Assembly: GCF_013140855.1 (NCBI RefSeq)
Contig: NZ_JABBPG010000007.1
Location: 1 to 64,000 of the forward strand
Source of the DNA: Pseudoalteromonas caenipelagi
GTDB taxonomy: Bacteria > Pseudomonadota > Gammaproteobacteria > Enterobacterales > Alteromonadaceae
Direction: 5' to 3'
Length of the DNA stretch: 64,000 bases
Below are positions 44,431-53,862 of this stretch, one piece after another. Both the position numbers and the translations under genes were made by a program. Numbering within the stretch: position 1 is the stretch's first letter; each line of letters opens with the position of its first letter. The notes below the pieces were generated by a model. That model saw nothing but the letters and a program-made list of their open reading frames with translations, was not told the origin of the DNA and ran no database searches.

Positions 44431-45501
44431 ATGAATTTTATCTCTTCCCCCATCACGCTTGAAACGGTGAGCTTGCTGCAAGTGGTGTTTGCGTTTATGA
44501 GCGCTTTTGGTGCTGCGTTGGTGTTTCAGGTGGCTAAGTTTAGGTTGCTGGCGCTGTTTTTAGCCTTTCAAAGTGTGTTGTGTGTGCTGAATATTGCTGA
44601 GAATAATGCGCTGTTGGCGGAGGTGTTGATCACCCCAGCATTTACCTTGCTGTTTGGGCCTTTGTTGTATTTGTTGGTGAGCTCATTGACGGGGGACGAG
44701 CCAAAAGTAAATGTTAAGACGGCAGCACATTTTATACCTGCCTTGTTGGCGTTGTCATTTACCTCGCAGGTGCAAACGGTGGTGTTGCTGGGCACGCTCA
44801 GTCAGCTAGTTTATATTTTTGTGTGTTTTATCAAATTGGGCCAATACCATAGCTTACTTAAGTCGGTAAGCTCGCAAGTTGATACTTACTCATTAAAGTG
44901 GTTATCAACGGCACTTGGGGTGTTTAGCGCTTTGTTGGTGTTGGATTTAGTGCGAATGAACACCCAAACCATCACGCCACTGTTACTCAAAAAGGGCCTG
45001 TACTTTGCCAGTGAACTCATCTTTTTTAGCCTGTCTTGTTATTTGATTTTTAAAGTGCTGCGCAGCCCTGAAGTGTTTGACGATATTAAACGTTATCAAA
45101 AGCTGTTGAATGAGTCTCAAAATGCACAGCAAGATGATGCGCTTGCACAGGCTATTTTTACCGACATTGAACACGCGGTTTGGCATGACAAGCTCTACTC
45201 ACAGCCCAGGTTAACGATTAGCGAATTGGCTGAACATACCGGGTTTAAGGTGCGAGATATTTCTTGGGCGGTAAATAAGATGGCCAATCGTAACTTTAGT
45301 GACTACATCAACAGCTTGCGCGCTAGGGCAGTAAAAGACGCTATTGAAAAGGCACCGCACTCTACTATGCCGCTAATTAATATCGCTTTAGATCATGGGT
45401 TTAATTCAAAGTCGACGTTTTTTAATAGCTTTAAAAAAGAGTTTGAATTAACGCCTATGCAGTTTAAAAAGCAGTTAATGAGTCGCAGATCAGGATCTTA
45501 A
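44431..45501 (+). CDS. Membrane-anchored AraC-family transcriptional regulator
   Basis: 356 residues. The N-terminal 230 residues contain about seven hydrophobic segments (FVFAFMSAFGAALVFQVAKF-like through KKGLYFASELIFFSLSCYLI), and the last 100 form an AraC-type double HTH (LTISELAEHTGFKVRDISWAV, then INIALDHGFNSKSTFFNSFKKEFELTPMQFKK). Such architecture senses a signal at the membrane and acts on DNA in the cytoplasm. It lies just before an S41-like protease gene on the same strand and might regulate it. Confidence 0.85.
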   Translation: MNFISSPITLETVSLLQVVFAFMSAFGAALVFQVAKFRLLALFLAFQSVLCVLNIAENNALLAEVLITPAFTLLFGPLLYLLVSSLTGDEPKVNVKTAAHFIPALLALSFTSQVQTVVLLGTLSQLVYIFVCFIKLGQYHSLLKSVSSQVDTYSLKWLSTALGVFSALLVLDLVRMNTQTITPLLLKKGLYFASELIFFSLSCYLIFKVLRSPEVFDDIKRYQKLLNESQNAQQDDALAQAIFTDIEHAVWHDKLYSQPRLTISELAEHTGFKVRDISWAVNKMANRNFSDYINSLRARAVKDAIEKAPHSTMPLINIALDHGFNSKSTFFNSFKKEFELTPMQFKKQLMSRRSGS

Positions 45502-45579
45502 ACTCTATTTACGGGTGCTTTTGTTATGCTGGCGGCAAGTTAATCGCGATAGCGGTATTTATCGCAAAGGAGATATTAC

Positions 45580-47367
45580 ATGTTGTATACGAGTGGGTGC
45601 GTGTTGTTAGGCGCTTTGTTGTTAGCGGGCGTGAGCGTAAATGCCGTGGCGCAAAATAAAGCCACCGAGATGGTAAACCAAGCCGACAATGTTTACCTTG
45701 CCAGCCAAGTTAAAAAGCCAACGGACTACCTCAGAGATAAACAACAAGCCGTACAATTTGCTCAGCAAGCTCAGTGGCCACAAGCCAAGCCTTTGTTAGA
45801 AAAGCTCACCAAGCAATATAAAAACGATGGTGCCACTTGGTATTTATTGGGACTGGCGTATTTTAACCACAAGCAATGGCTTGATGCGGTGAGTGCGTTT
45901 GAGCAAGCGCTGTCGCTGGGCTACCGCTTAACGGGCATTCCCGATGGTGCCAGCACAGCAAACGATTTAATGGTTAAACTAGCACAGGCGTATGGCTTTG
46001 CAGGTGAACAAAGTAAAGCCATTGAATGGCTCAACAAAGCCCTTGCCGCGCGCTGGGATGATAAGCCTAAACTGGCAGGGCGTAGTTTGTTTAGTCGTGA
46101 CACCATGGCCGCGTTTAAGAGCATGGAAAATAGTGAAGCGTTTAAGCGCGCCGCAGGTGTGATTGATACCCAAAACATAAGCCGAGATGCAGGCTGGCGC
46201 AGCGATTTAGCCTATCTTTATGCTGAAATTCAGCGTCTGCATGTCAATCCCTTTCATTCTATCAGTCAAGCTGACTTTAAAGCGCAAGTTGATGCGTTAG
46301 ATAAACGTATTCCGCAGCTGAGCGACCAGCAAATTGTGTTTGGTTTTATGCAGCTTATTGGCCTGCTTAACAACGGTCACAATATTTTAATTCCGGCTTG
46401 GGGAGCACAGGGTAACTTTACCCAGTTACCTGTGCAGTTTTACTTATTTAACGACGGCTTGTACATCGTTGCAGCAAGTGATGACTATCAACATTTAATT
46501 GGCAGTAAGGTGGAGCGCATTGGCGAGCTGGCGGTTGATAAAGCCATTGAGTTGGTTGGCAGTATTAATGCCCGCGACAACCAAATGCAGCAAAGTTGGT
46601 TAGCACCGTATTATTTAAGCTTAGTGCCCGTGTTACACGGCTTAGATATAGTACCGGCTGAGCAAGCGGTGACACTGACTTTACGCAAGCAAGACGAGCA
46701 GTTTACGGTAACACCAAGTACACGAGCTATGCGTTTTGGCGGATTTCCCAAATTACCTAAGTTACCTAAGTTGCGCGCAAGCGAGTTACCGACTTATTTA
46801 AAGCATAACGACAGACCTTATTGGCATGAGCACTTCGCTGAGCAAAGTCTTTTATATGTGCAAGTGAACGATGTGAGAAATCGCAAGGATGTGTCACTGG
46901 CTGAATTTAGCACGCAGCTCAGAGATATAATTATAAGTAATGATATCAACAGTCTAGTTTTAGACTTACGCCATAATAGCGGCGGTAATGGTTCCATTAC
47001 ACCGCCTTTGATTGCGTTAACTGCGTTTTTTGAACTGTATAAGCCTCAAGGTAAGTTGTTTGTGATGGTGGGCCGTAACACCTTCTCGGCAGGCCACGAT
47101 ATTTTGGTTAAAGTGCAGGCTATTACAAACCCGATCATTGTGGGTGAGCCGTCGGCCACTCGCCCCAATACCATTGGCGAGTCGGGCTGGTTTAACTTAC
47201 CGTACAGCAGGCAGCATGGTTTGTTGTCGTCACAATTTCATCAAACTAGCGCGCCGGAAGATCACCGTATTTGGGTGGCGCCCGACTTACCCATTGAACT
47301 CAGTGCGGGCGATTATTTTGCTGGTAAAGATCCAGCGCTAGCGGCGATATTCTCGTTAAGCCATTAA
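45580..47367 (+). CDS. Secreted S41-family protease-like protein with TPR region
   Basis: 595 residues with a signal peptide (LYTSGCVLLGALLLAGVSVNAVA). TPR-like helices follow (about residues 50-150: WYLLGLAYFNHKQWLDAVSAFEQALSLGY). The C-terminal half is an S41 peptidase fold: SLVLDLRHNSGGNGSI (about residue 460) and the catalytic Ser segment RNTFSAGHDIL (about 505), then VGEPSATRPNTIGESG. The partner Lys of C-terminal processing peptidases is not obvious, so it may be tricorn-like or have another mechanism. Confidence 0.78.
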   Translation: MLYTSGCVLLGALLLAGVSVNAVAQNKATEMVNQADNVYLASQVKKPTDYLRDKQQAVQFAQQAQWPQAKPLLEKLTKQYKNDGATWYLLGLAYFNHKQWLDAVSAFEQALSLGYRLTGIPDGASTANDLMVKLAQAYGFAGEQSKAIEWLNKALAARWDDKPKLAGRSLFSRDTMAAFKSMENSEAFKRAAGVIDTQNISRDAGWRSDLAYLYAEIQRLHVNPFHSISQADFKAQVDALDKRIPQLSDQQIVFGFMQLIGLLNNGHNILIPAWGAQGNFTQLPVQFYLFNDGLYIVAASDDYQHLIGSKVERIGELAVDKAIELVGSINARDNQMQQSWLAPYYLSLVPVLHGLDIVPAEQAVTLTLRKQDEQFTVTPSTRAMRFGGFPKLPKLPKLRASELPTYLKHNDRPYWHEHFAEQSLLYVQVNDVRNRKDVSLAEFSTQLRDIIISNDINSLVLDLRHNSGGNGSITPPLIALTAFFELYKPQGKLFVMVGRNTFSAGHDILVKVQAITNPIIVGEPSATRPNTIGESGWFNLPYSRQHGLLSSQFHQTSAPEDHRIWVAPDLPIELSAGDYFAGKDPALAAIFSLSH

Positions 47368-47552
47368 GTTTTTTGCTCAGACGAAGCGCGTTGTTTTACG
47401 GGGGTTGCATCGGTACTTGTATCAGTATTTGAGCGTAAAGTGCCGATGAATTACCGACTTTTTACTCATTCCTATTTAACAGCAATTAGACAGACCTGCG
47501 AGTGATCAACAATACTAACAGTTGCATGATGAGCAATTGTTGGTTGACTGAT

Positions 47553-48383
47553 ATGAAGTGGTGTTTATTGGTTCTAATATTTTGTAGCTGTGGTCAGCCA
47601 TTTACGGCACAAGCGGCGCAGAGCAAAAATAGTTTAGTGGTATCAATGCACCCTTTAGCCCCATTTGTGATAGTTGAAAATGGTGAGATAAAGGGAGGTT
47701 TTATTGTCGACATTTATAAACAGATGGAGCAGTTAACTGGGCAGTATAGTGACATTCAATTAAGTTCGTTTATGCGTGGTTTAAACACCCTGCGCCGCGC
47801 CGCTAAACGTGTCAATTCAGCAAACTCGCAATACGCACCTCATGCACATTTGATTGTCGTCAGAACGCCTCAACGAGAATCACAATTTAAGTGGGTAGGG
47901 CCATTGTTATATGATGGCCCCGTGGTGTATAAACGCGCGAGTGATCAGCGCACTTATCGCAGCTTAGAAGACATAAAACAGCATGACGCCACTTGTGTGG
48001 CGCAACAAAAAGTAGCGGACACCGAAATATTTACCAGTGCCGGTATTATGTATCATGAGACTGCTAGCCAAGAGCAAGCGATTAGGTTGCTTTTACAGCC
48101 CAAAAGTCGATTTGATTGCACCATGATTGCGCTAATGAACACCCAACAAGCCTTGCAAGAAGCGGGTTATCCTTTAAATGCGCTCGAAATGATGTCGTTT
48201 CAATTGCCAGCACATGCCGTGTATATGGCTTTTTCAAAAGATACGCCCGACAGTGTGGTTGCTAATTGGCAAAAAGCGCTGGATACGCTTGATAGTTCAG
48301 GACAAAGGTTGGCCATCATTCAACAGTATATGCCTGCTTATACGGCTGCATTAGAAAAGGGACTAAAGGCGTCAGTCAAATGA
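47553..48383 (+). CDS. Periplasmic solute-binding protein-like (SBP_bac_3 type)
   Basis: 276 residues from the ATG at 47553, which starts a plausible signal peptide (KWCLLVLIFCSCGQPFTAQA). The frame is open from a GTG at 47502. Two-lobe solute-binding features: HPLAPFVIVENGEIKGGFIVDIYKQME early, then KWVGPLLYDGPVVYKR and the hinge-like segments towards the end. No ABC transporter genes adjoin, so it may be a sensor or an orphan binding protein. Ligand unknown. Confidence 0.6.
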   Translation: MKWCLLVLIFCSCGQPFTAQAAQSKNSLVVSMHPLAPFVIVENGEIKGGFIVDIYKQMEQLTGQYSDIQLSSFMRGLNTLRRAAKRVNSANSQYAPHAHLIVVRTPQRESQFKWVGPLLYDGPVVYKRASDQRTYRSLEDIKQHDATCVAQQKVADTEIFTSAGIMYHETASQEQAIRLLLQPKSRFDCTMIALMNTQQALQEAGYPLNALEMMSFQLPAHAVYMAFSKDTPDSVVANWQKALDTLDSSGQRLAIIQQYMPAYTAALEKGLKASVK

Positions 48384-48736
48384 GCAAGCATCTAATTTAT
48401 AGGCTTATTTTATTTCCGTTAGCTTTTGCTCAATATCAATAAACAGCGACTGCATTCAGTGTTTATCTGTTTAGATCACATAATTCAAAGACTGTAGATA
48501 ATAAGCGTTATTGGCATACAGCTAATCCTTCTATATTTTGGCTTTTCTACAGTTTTGTTTCTCTTATCTTATGTCAACAAACTCTGAACTTTGCGATATG
48601 TCACCGTAATGTCATGTAATTGATTCTTATTCCTCCCAGCAGTACCTTTAGGCTTTGAAGCAAGAGGTTAGGCATTTTACTCGGTACGCGTGGCAAATTT
48701 TAAACGCATCATTGAAGTGAATAGGAGTTCAGGAAC
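48384..48736. other. Intergenic region before the toxin-like pair
   Basis: About 350 bp, AT-rich, with no gene. The promoter of the pair of genes at 48737-51392 is expected here; AGGAG lies shortly before the ATG (GAATAGGAGTTCAGGAACATG). Confidence 0.4.
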
Positions 48737-49096
48737 ATGAGTAGAGACGTTACTTTAACAGTTGAAAACAACACGAGCATAGCACTTATCTATGTTAAGA
48801 AAGACGATAAACACGGCAAATTTACTAAAAACCCACCAAAGAGAATAGAAGCAACAGGTTCGTGGAAGTGCAGCAGTGTGAGTGGCGGTGCTTACGGACC
48901 GGAGGGCTATGTGCTTTACCAGTTTGAGGGGCAGGATACGACAGTTAAATTTAAGTTTAATCACCCAATCGCTGCGACCAAAAGCAAATACGGTATTGAG
49001 CTTAAACCTTCAGACGCTGATTTTGAATATGAAGAAGAGCACTCTGGTGGACACACGCAAAAAGTGTTTTACAAACTTTATAACAAAAGTGAGTAG
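48737..49096 (+). CDS. Aegerolysin-like/beta-sandwich lipid-binding protein
   Basis: A 119-residue soluble protein without signal peptide. Its layout (VTLTVENNTSIALIYVKK, DDKHGKFTKNPPKRIEA, TGSWKCSSVSGGAYGPEGYV, then FKFNHPIAATKSKYGIE) follows the aegerolysin/crystal-toxin type fold: N-terminal beta-strand with ENNT, the GKF motif, the Gly-rich loop before GPEGYV and the late basic-Pro turn. Aegerolysins bind membrane lipids and cooperate with MACPF partners (ostreolysin-pleurotolysin type). The next gene, 64 bp downstream, looks like such a partner. Identification is by pattern, not by alignment. Confidence 0.5.
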   Translation: MSRDVTLTVENNTSIALIYVKKDDKHGKFTKNPPKRIEATGSWKCSSVSGGAYGPEGYVLYQFEGQDTTVKFKFNHPIAATKSKYGIELKPSDADFEYEEEHSGGHTQKVFYKLYNKSE

Positions 49097-49160
49097 AGCG
49101 CGGCTTCAACACGAATCTAATAGTTTTAATTACAAGCACTTAATGTAAGGAATAAGCAAT

Positions 49161-51392
49161 ATGGCATCTCCTATCAATAACCCATTACATGGCGTTACCC
49201 TTGGCTCAGTGGTCCATTCTTCAGTTGGCACAGTATTTAAAGGCTCTGTTTTAAATATAAATGTGAGCAAGATGGTGGAGCAAGAAGGATCTGACGTGTA
49301 CATGTCAGGGCAAAGCAGCTATGTATATAAAGATCGCATGAATGAAGGGTCATTTGGTGTATCGGGGTCCTATGGTGTTTCAGGGATCAGTCAATTCAAA
49401 TCTTCTTTAGCGGCGTATGCGGGTAATGCGGTTGCACAGTCAAGTAAATCAATCACTGTCGATTACTCTGCAACATCTGTTGCTGGCGTACAATATATTG
49501 ATTTTGAAAATCTCAACGTGGGAAGCTTCTTAGAGAGTTTAAACGACTCGACTAAAAGTGTATGTAGCGACGTACTTACAGCGTATAACAACGTCATTGA
49601 AGCGGCTGGCAATTTGGATGTCGATATATTAAGTGCTTTGAAGCATCCTAGTGATTACCAAGATTTTATTGAGTTAGTTAATATTTGGGTAGCACAAAGC
49701 AACGACTTCAGTCGGTTGCACGGCGATGGCATAGTGGTAGGCGTGACTTGGGGGGCGATCGGCTGTGTGCAAATGAATATGACCGCCCAAGATAAAGCCA
49801 ACTCATGGCAATATGGCGGTGAGGCAAACTTTTCTTACGCGAACCCTGCAGCATCTATCAATGTTAAAACCACCTATGCGGGTAGTAACTCGAGCAATGA
49901 TGCAAAAGTGGATGTGGATTGTAAATCTTTCTGGGCTGGCTCAAAGTTAGAAGAGCTAACGAACAAATGGTGTGGTGAATTTATAGGTAAGAGCTATCAA
50001 GCTCTAGCGGATGTTGACGTGGTGACTAAAGCGCCGAGCATGACGATAAAAGATACGCCAAAAATCCCAGATTTTGTAAAGCCTCTCGAAAATCCTACTT
50101 TAATCGAAAAAGTTGGCAAAATAAAAGACTTAGAAGGACTTGAAGTACTCGCCAAAGCACAAGCCTATGAGCAAGCCAAAGCAAAAGCCAAAGCAAAAGA
50201 CAAAACGCTTACGTTAACTGAATTTCTAAATCAAACAGATGAACCTTCAAATACATCTGGTATATCGAAAACAATTCGCAATATTAAAGGTAATAATGTC
50301 AACACACTGGCATCAGAGGAAAAAATTGAAAGCAAGCGTGATGTTGAGCATCACTCGTTACAAGAGCTCTCTCGTTCAGCAAGTGTATTAAGTGCGACTG
50401 CTGATAGTGTGGATACAAGTTCAAGTGGTTTTTTAAATATTCAAGGATGTGTACCTCTTGGCGTGTGGATAGCGAATTGGGCGGATATTTTCCCTTGGTT
50501 GGCACGTGGATTTTATAACAATGTTGAAGACTTTAAGGAAATTGAGTCCTTACAATTACGGGTCATGGTGCAAGATTTTCTAACCCTGAGTAAAATTTAT
50601 TATATTGCCGAAAGCTGTGGGATCACCGAAATAGCGAGAAAAGATACCTCGAAACCTAGCATTAAAAGCGGTTATTTGGCAGATGCCTTTGCAAATGGTG
50701 CGGCGAAGTTACAAAAACCAAACGCTGACATGCACGAGGTATATAAGGAGCTAGGGAAGGATGCTGGCGCGATTTATTCATTGTGGAATGAAGTGGGATT
50801 CTTACGAAATTGTGAGCTGGGATTGGGCCTTATCAAAGGAGATAAGTCGGTATCTGAAAAGCTCACTGGAACAAGTGAACGTCAATCTTATTCATTAGTA
50901 TCTTGCCCATTTGACTTCGAATCTGCTAATTATCATGCGTTTAGCGACTTTTATAGTTTATTGCCGCTTATTACCCCTGATCAAGATATTTGGATCTTTG
51001 GTCCTGAACAGGGTGGGTTAAGCTCTATTTATGATAATGAAGTTGTTTTTTCAAAACCAAATGAAAAAATTAAGTACCTGTCATTTGACTACGATAAAAC
51101 CCTTAAGGTGTTGAGTGCGCAAGACGGCAAGGTGACCTGCTATCCGATACCTTTTTCGGCAGCCGAAGGTGATATTGAGTGGAAAGGCATGTCTGTAAGT
51201 AGCAATGTGTCATCACAAAAAGGACTATTAAAAAATCTAACTGATTTGCAAGAAAGTTTAAATGGTTTGAACGCATGGTCGTTCAGTAGTAGCAATTGGC
51301 CTACAGATTGGACACCGAATAAGCCATATAATCAACAAGATATTCCTAAGCACTATATTGGACTTATCGACGAAATAGACACGATCATCTAG
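49161..51392 (+). CDS. MACPF-like pore-forming protein
   Basis: 743 residues, no signal peptide. Residues 187-199 (HGDGIVVGVTWGA) fit the spacing of the MACPF signature (W/Y-G-T/S-x-F/Y-x6-G-G), although degenerate. In front of it, residues 62-112 (SFGVSGSYGVSGISQFKSS and following) look like a TMH1-type Ser/Gly-rich hairpin, and behind it residues 212-262 (WQYGGEANFSYANPAASIN...) like TMH2. A Lys/Ala-rich coil lies near residues 335-350, and the remaining C-terminal third is of unknown fold. Next to an aegerolysin-like gene, it would form the membrane-inserting half of a two-component toxin. Confirm by structure prediction. Confidence 0.55.
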   Translation: MASPINNPLHGVTLGSVVHSSVGTVFKGSVLNINVSKMVEQEGSDVYMSGQSSYVYKDRMNEGSFGVSGSYGVSGISQFKSSLAAYAGNAVAQSSKSITVDYSATSVAGVQYIDFENLNVGSFLESLNDSTKSVCSDVLTAYNNVIEAAGNLDVDILSALKHPSDYQDFIELVNIWVAQSNDFSRLHGDGIVVGVTWGAIGCVQMNMTAQDKANSWQYGGEANFSYANPAASINVKTTYAGSNSSNDAKVDVDCKSFWAGSKLEELTNKWCGEFIGKSYQALADVDVVTKAPSMTIKDTPKIPDFVKPLENPTLIEKVGKIKDLEGLEVLAKAQAYEQAKAKAKAKDKTLTLTEFLNQTDEPSNTSGISKTIRNIKGNNVNTLASEEKIESKRDVEHHSLQELSRSASVLSATADSVDTSSSGFLNIQGCVPLGVWIANWADIFPWLARGFYNNVEDFKEIESLQLRVMVQDFLTLSKIYYIAESCGITEIARKDTSKPSIKSGYLADAFANGAAKLQKPNADMHEVYKELGKDAGAIYSLWNEVGFLRNCELGLGLIKGDKSVSEKLTGTSERQSYSLVSCPFDFESANYHAFSDFYSLLPLITPDQDIWIFGPEQGGLSSIYDNEVVFSKPNEKIKYLSFDYDKTLKVLSAQDGKVTCYPIPFSAAEGDIEWKGMSVSSNVSSQKGLLKNLTDLQESLNGLNAWSFSSSNWPTDWTPNKPYNQQDIPKHYIGLIDEIDTII

Positions 51393-51412
51393 TAGCTAAG
51401 TAGTGCAACTAA

Positions 51413-51455
51413 AACACTGACAATGAGCAATTCAACATTGCTGCTTGTCAGTGTT
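51413..51455. terminator. Strong stem-loop terminator
   Basis: AACACTGACAA pairs with TTGTCAGTGTT, with an inner AGCAAT/ATTGCT stem, followed by TTCC. It lies between the convergent MACPF-like gene and the CadC-type gene and can serve both strands. Confidence 0.85.
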
Positions 51456-51499
51456 TCCGTTCATTTTATTTTACTTCGAATGGCTTAATGCTGTACTGC

Positions 51500-53638
51500 T
51501 CAATTCATTATCACCACTTCCTGATCTATGCCGATAAACTGCTCCAGCAGGAGTTGTTCATTGTGTAAGTCGGTCACTTTCCAAGCGGTGGGTTTAAGGG
51601 TTTTTAAGGTGTGAATAAATTGCCCGTTTAAGTTGTATTGGTTTAGGTCAAAGGTTTGCTTATTCACACTATAAATAAAACCATTTTTAACCAATAAAGC
51701 CTTGCCATTTAGTTGCGTAAGCGCCCTAGCTGGCATTAAATTGGGCTCCAGCACACTGCTAAATACCTCGCCTTGTGCGGTACTGTAAATCAGTTGCTTG
51801 TGACTAACCCAGGCATTTTCAACACCACCGATGTTGTATGGTGTGAGTGTATTTGTATTGATGTTCAACTGGTAAAGGTGTGTTGTCAGTTTGTGCTTGA
51901 TAAGCACCAACAGCGTGTTTTTATCAAGCCAGCTTAAAACCGAAAATAAAGGTTGGTGTGTACTTACAAATTTGCTTTCTGCTTTTAGAACAGAGCTTTT
52001 TAAATCAAAGCCTTTTAAATCATTACTTTTTATACTGGTGAGCGCCAGTTTGCCACTTTCTACCCAAGCGATAGTTTGACTATCCGCCGACCAAGCATAG
52101 CCGTGAATTTGACTGTGATTTTTTCGATGGGTTAATCGCACTGCATGACCTGAATTTTGCCATAACCATATTTCATCTTGCCCAGTTTGGTCGCTAATAA
52201 AAGCGATGCTTTGTCCGTTAGGGGCAAAGCGTGCGATGCGCTCTTGGGCGGGCGTGCGAGCCAAGCTAGGGTAAGGGGTGGCGACGGTGTGTAAATCATG
52301 GGGGGCTGTTTGCTCTAGGTTGTTGGTTAAGTCTATTCGCGCGAGGTCAATGTCTTTGCTGCCTTGTATCGCAACAAGCGTATGTTTATCTGGATGTGGT
52401 GCAACAGAAATCAAACGATTACTTGGAGTTGGTATTTCACTCACTTCACCAGTCAGGGAAATCTTAAAAAGTTTACGGTTATTAACGGCAAGTAAGTGCT
52501 CACCTTTTGCTGAATATACACCTTTAAGTGGCTCGAACAAGCCATGTGATGATGCGCTTTGTAGCGCAATTTTACGCTGTATTGTGCCTTGCTCATCGAG
52601 CAAGATAAGTAAGGTTTGTGCGTTTTTTGCTTGCGCAAACAGTGCAAACTGTTGGCGCTTGGCACTGTAATCAAAGTGATAAATATCGTGTTCATTGGAT
52701 GAATACAGCGTTTTACTGGTTTTGTTTAAATCGTTGTAGTGCATTAACGAATAGCGGCTACCATTAAATTGCAAAAACGCATATTGATGATTCGCCAGTG
52801 CTTTTGGCATTGCTAATTGTTGTGCTTGGCATTGGTAGCGCTTATGGGGAGTTTGTGGGTGGCTAAGCGCTTGTGCAAAATCTAGGGTGGCCAGCGCCCA
52901 GCACTGGGTGGGTGTTTGCGTATTGGCTTGGGTTTTATCGCACGTATTATGCGCGGCAAACACTAATTCTCTGCCATCGCTCGTAAAGCTTATCGCCCCA
53001 AATTGCCCTGCATCTTCGCTCAGTTGCGTTTCTTTTCCAGTTGCCAGCTCTTTTGCCCAAATGTGGCTTTTGCAACCGCCTGCATAGCGATTAAATACCA
53101 CGTACTGAGCATTTGGGCTGTATATCGCGTGAGACTCATGGGCATCTGTGCGTGTTAGCTCGCTCAGTTTAGAGTATTGAAGGTGCTCGGTGTCGAGCCA
53201 AAACAAGGTGATCAGCAATAACAGCAAGGTGCTAAAGACTAAGCCAAAAGTTGCTGGGGTTAACTTGAGTGCGCGTAGGTGTTTTTTGGTTGGTGGTTTT
53301 GTGTGCTCACAAGGCGCTGGTTGCCAAGTTACTTCGCTCAGTAGTCGATAACCAATTTTTGGATGGGTGGCAATAATTGTAGGCGATTTAGCGTCATCAC
53401 CTAGCTCTTTGCGTAAGATGGCAATGCAGCGCTGTAGGGCATTGGGCACCACCTCAGCGCCTTGCCAAACTTGCTCCATTAAAGCTTGATGCGTGACCAC
53501 TTCATTGTGATGTTGCGCTAACACATACAATACTTTGAGTACCTTAGGCTCTACTTTAGTGTGCTGCTCACCCTGCATTATCAACGACTGGGATAAGTCG
53601 ATTTTAAAATCTTGAATATAAAAAATGACTGGCTGCAT
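51500..53638 (-). CDS. CadC-type membrane regulator with TolB-like sensor domain
   Basis: 712 residues. An OmpR-type winged helix occupies the N-terminus (about 1-100: VEPKVLKVLYVLAQHHNEVV, NALQRCIAILRKELGDD), a single transmembrane helix lies at about 127-148 (PATFGLVFSTLLLLLITLFW), and the periplasmic part is a TolB/WD40-like beta-propeller with repeated SPNAQYVVF, SFTSDGRELVFA and PNGQSIAFISDQTGQDEIW blades. ToxR/CadC-type regulators sense periplasmic conditions and act on nearby promoters. It is divergent from the metallo-beta-lactamase-fold gene at 53863. Confidence 0.85.
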   Translation of the reverse strand: MQPVIFYIQDFKIDLSQSLIMQGEQHTKVEPKVLKVLYVLAQHHNEVVTHQALMEQVWQGAEVVPNALQRCIAILRKELGDDAKSPTIIATHPKIGYRLLSEVTWQPAPCEHTKPPTKKHLRALKLTPATFGLVFSTLLLLLITLFWLDTEHLQYSKLSELTRTDAHESHAIYSPNAQYVVFNRYAGGCKSHIWAKELATGKETQLSEDAGQFGAISFTSDGRELVFAAHNTCDKTQANTQTPTQCWALATLDFAQALSHPQTPHKRYQCQAQQLAMPKALANHQYAFLQFNGSRYSLMHYNDLNKTSKTLYSSNEHDIYHFDYSAKRQQFALFAQAKNAQTLLILLDEQGTIQRKIALQSASSHGLFEPLKGVYSAKGEHLLAVNNRKLFKISLTGEVSEIPTPSNRLISVAPHPDKHTLVAIQGSKDIDLARIDLTNNLEQTAPHDLHTVATPYPSLARTPAQERIARFAPNGQSIAFISDQTGQDEIWLWQNSGHAVRLTHRKNHSQIHGYAWSADSQTIAWVESGKLALTSIKSNDLKGFDLKSSVLKAESKFVSTHQPLFSVLSWLDKNTLLVLIKHKLTTHLYQLNINTNTLTPYNIGGVENAWVSHKQLIYSTAQGEVFSSVLEPNLMPARALTQLNGKALLVKNGFIYSVNKQTFDLNQYNLNGQFIHTLKTLKPTAWKVTDLHNEQLLLEQFIGIDQEVVIMN

Positions 53639-53862
53639 CGTGGTGGTTACTCAAATACATCTGGCCACAGTGTATGAGCTATTGAATCGCCTGTCTAGCT
53701 GAGGCTAAGCACTCTTTTGTGGTGTCAAAATTAAAATAAGCAGATAAAACAGTGCCTTATTTTCCATCAGTTAATAATCAGCTTTTTATAAGCGGCGCTT
53801 TGTGGTGTGTGTCTGATTGCTTGTGTTCACTGGCGATAAGTTACATAAACAAAGGCAATATA

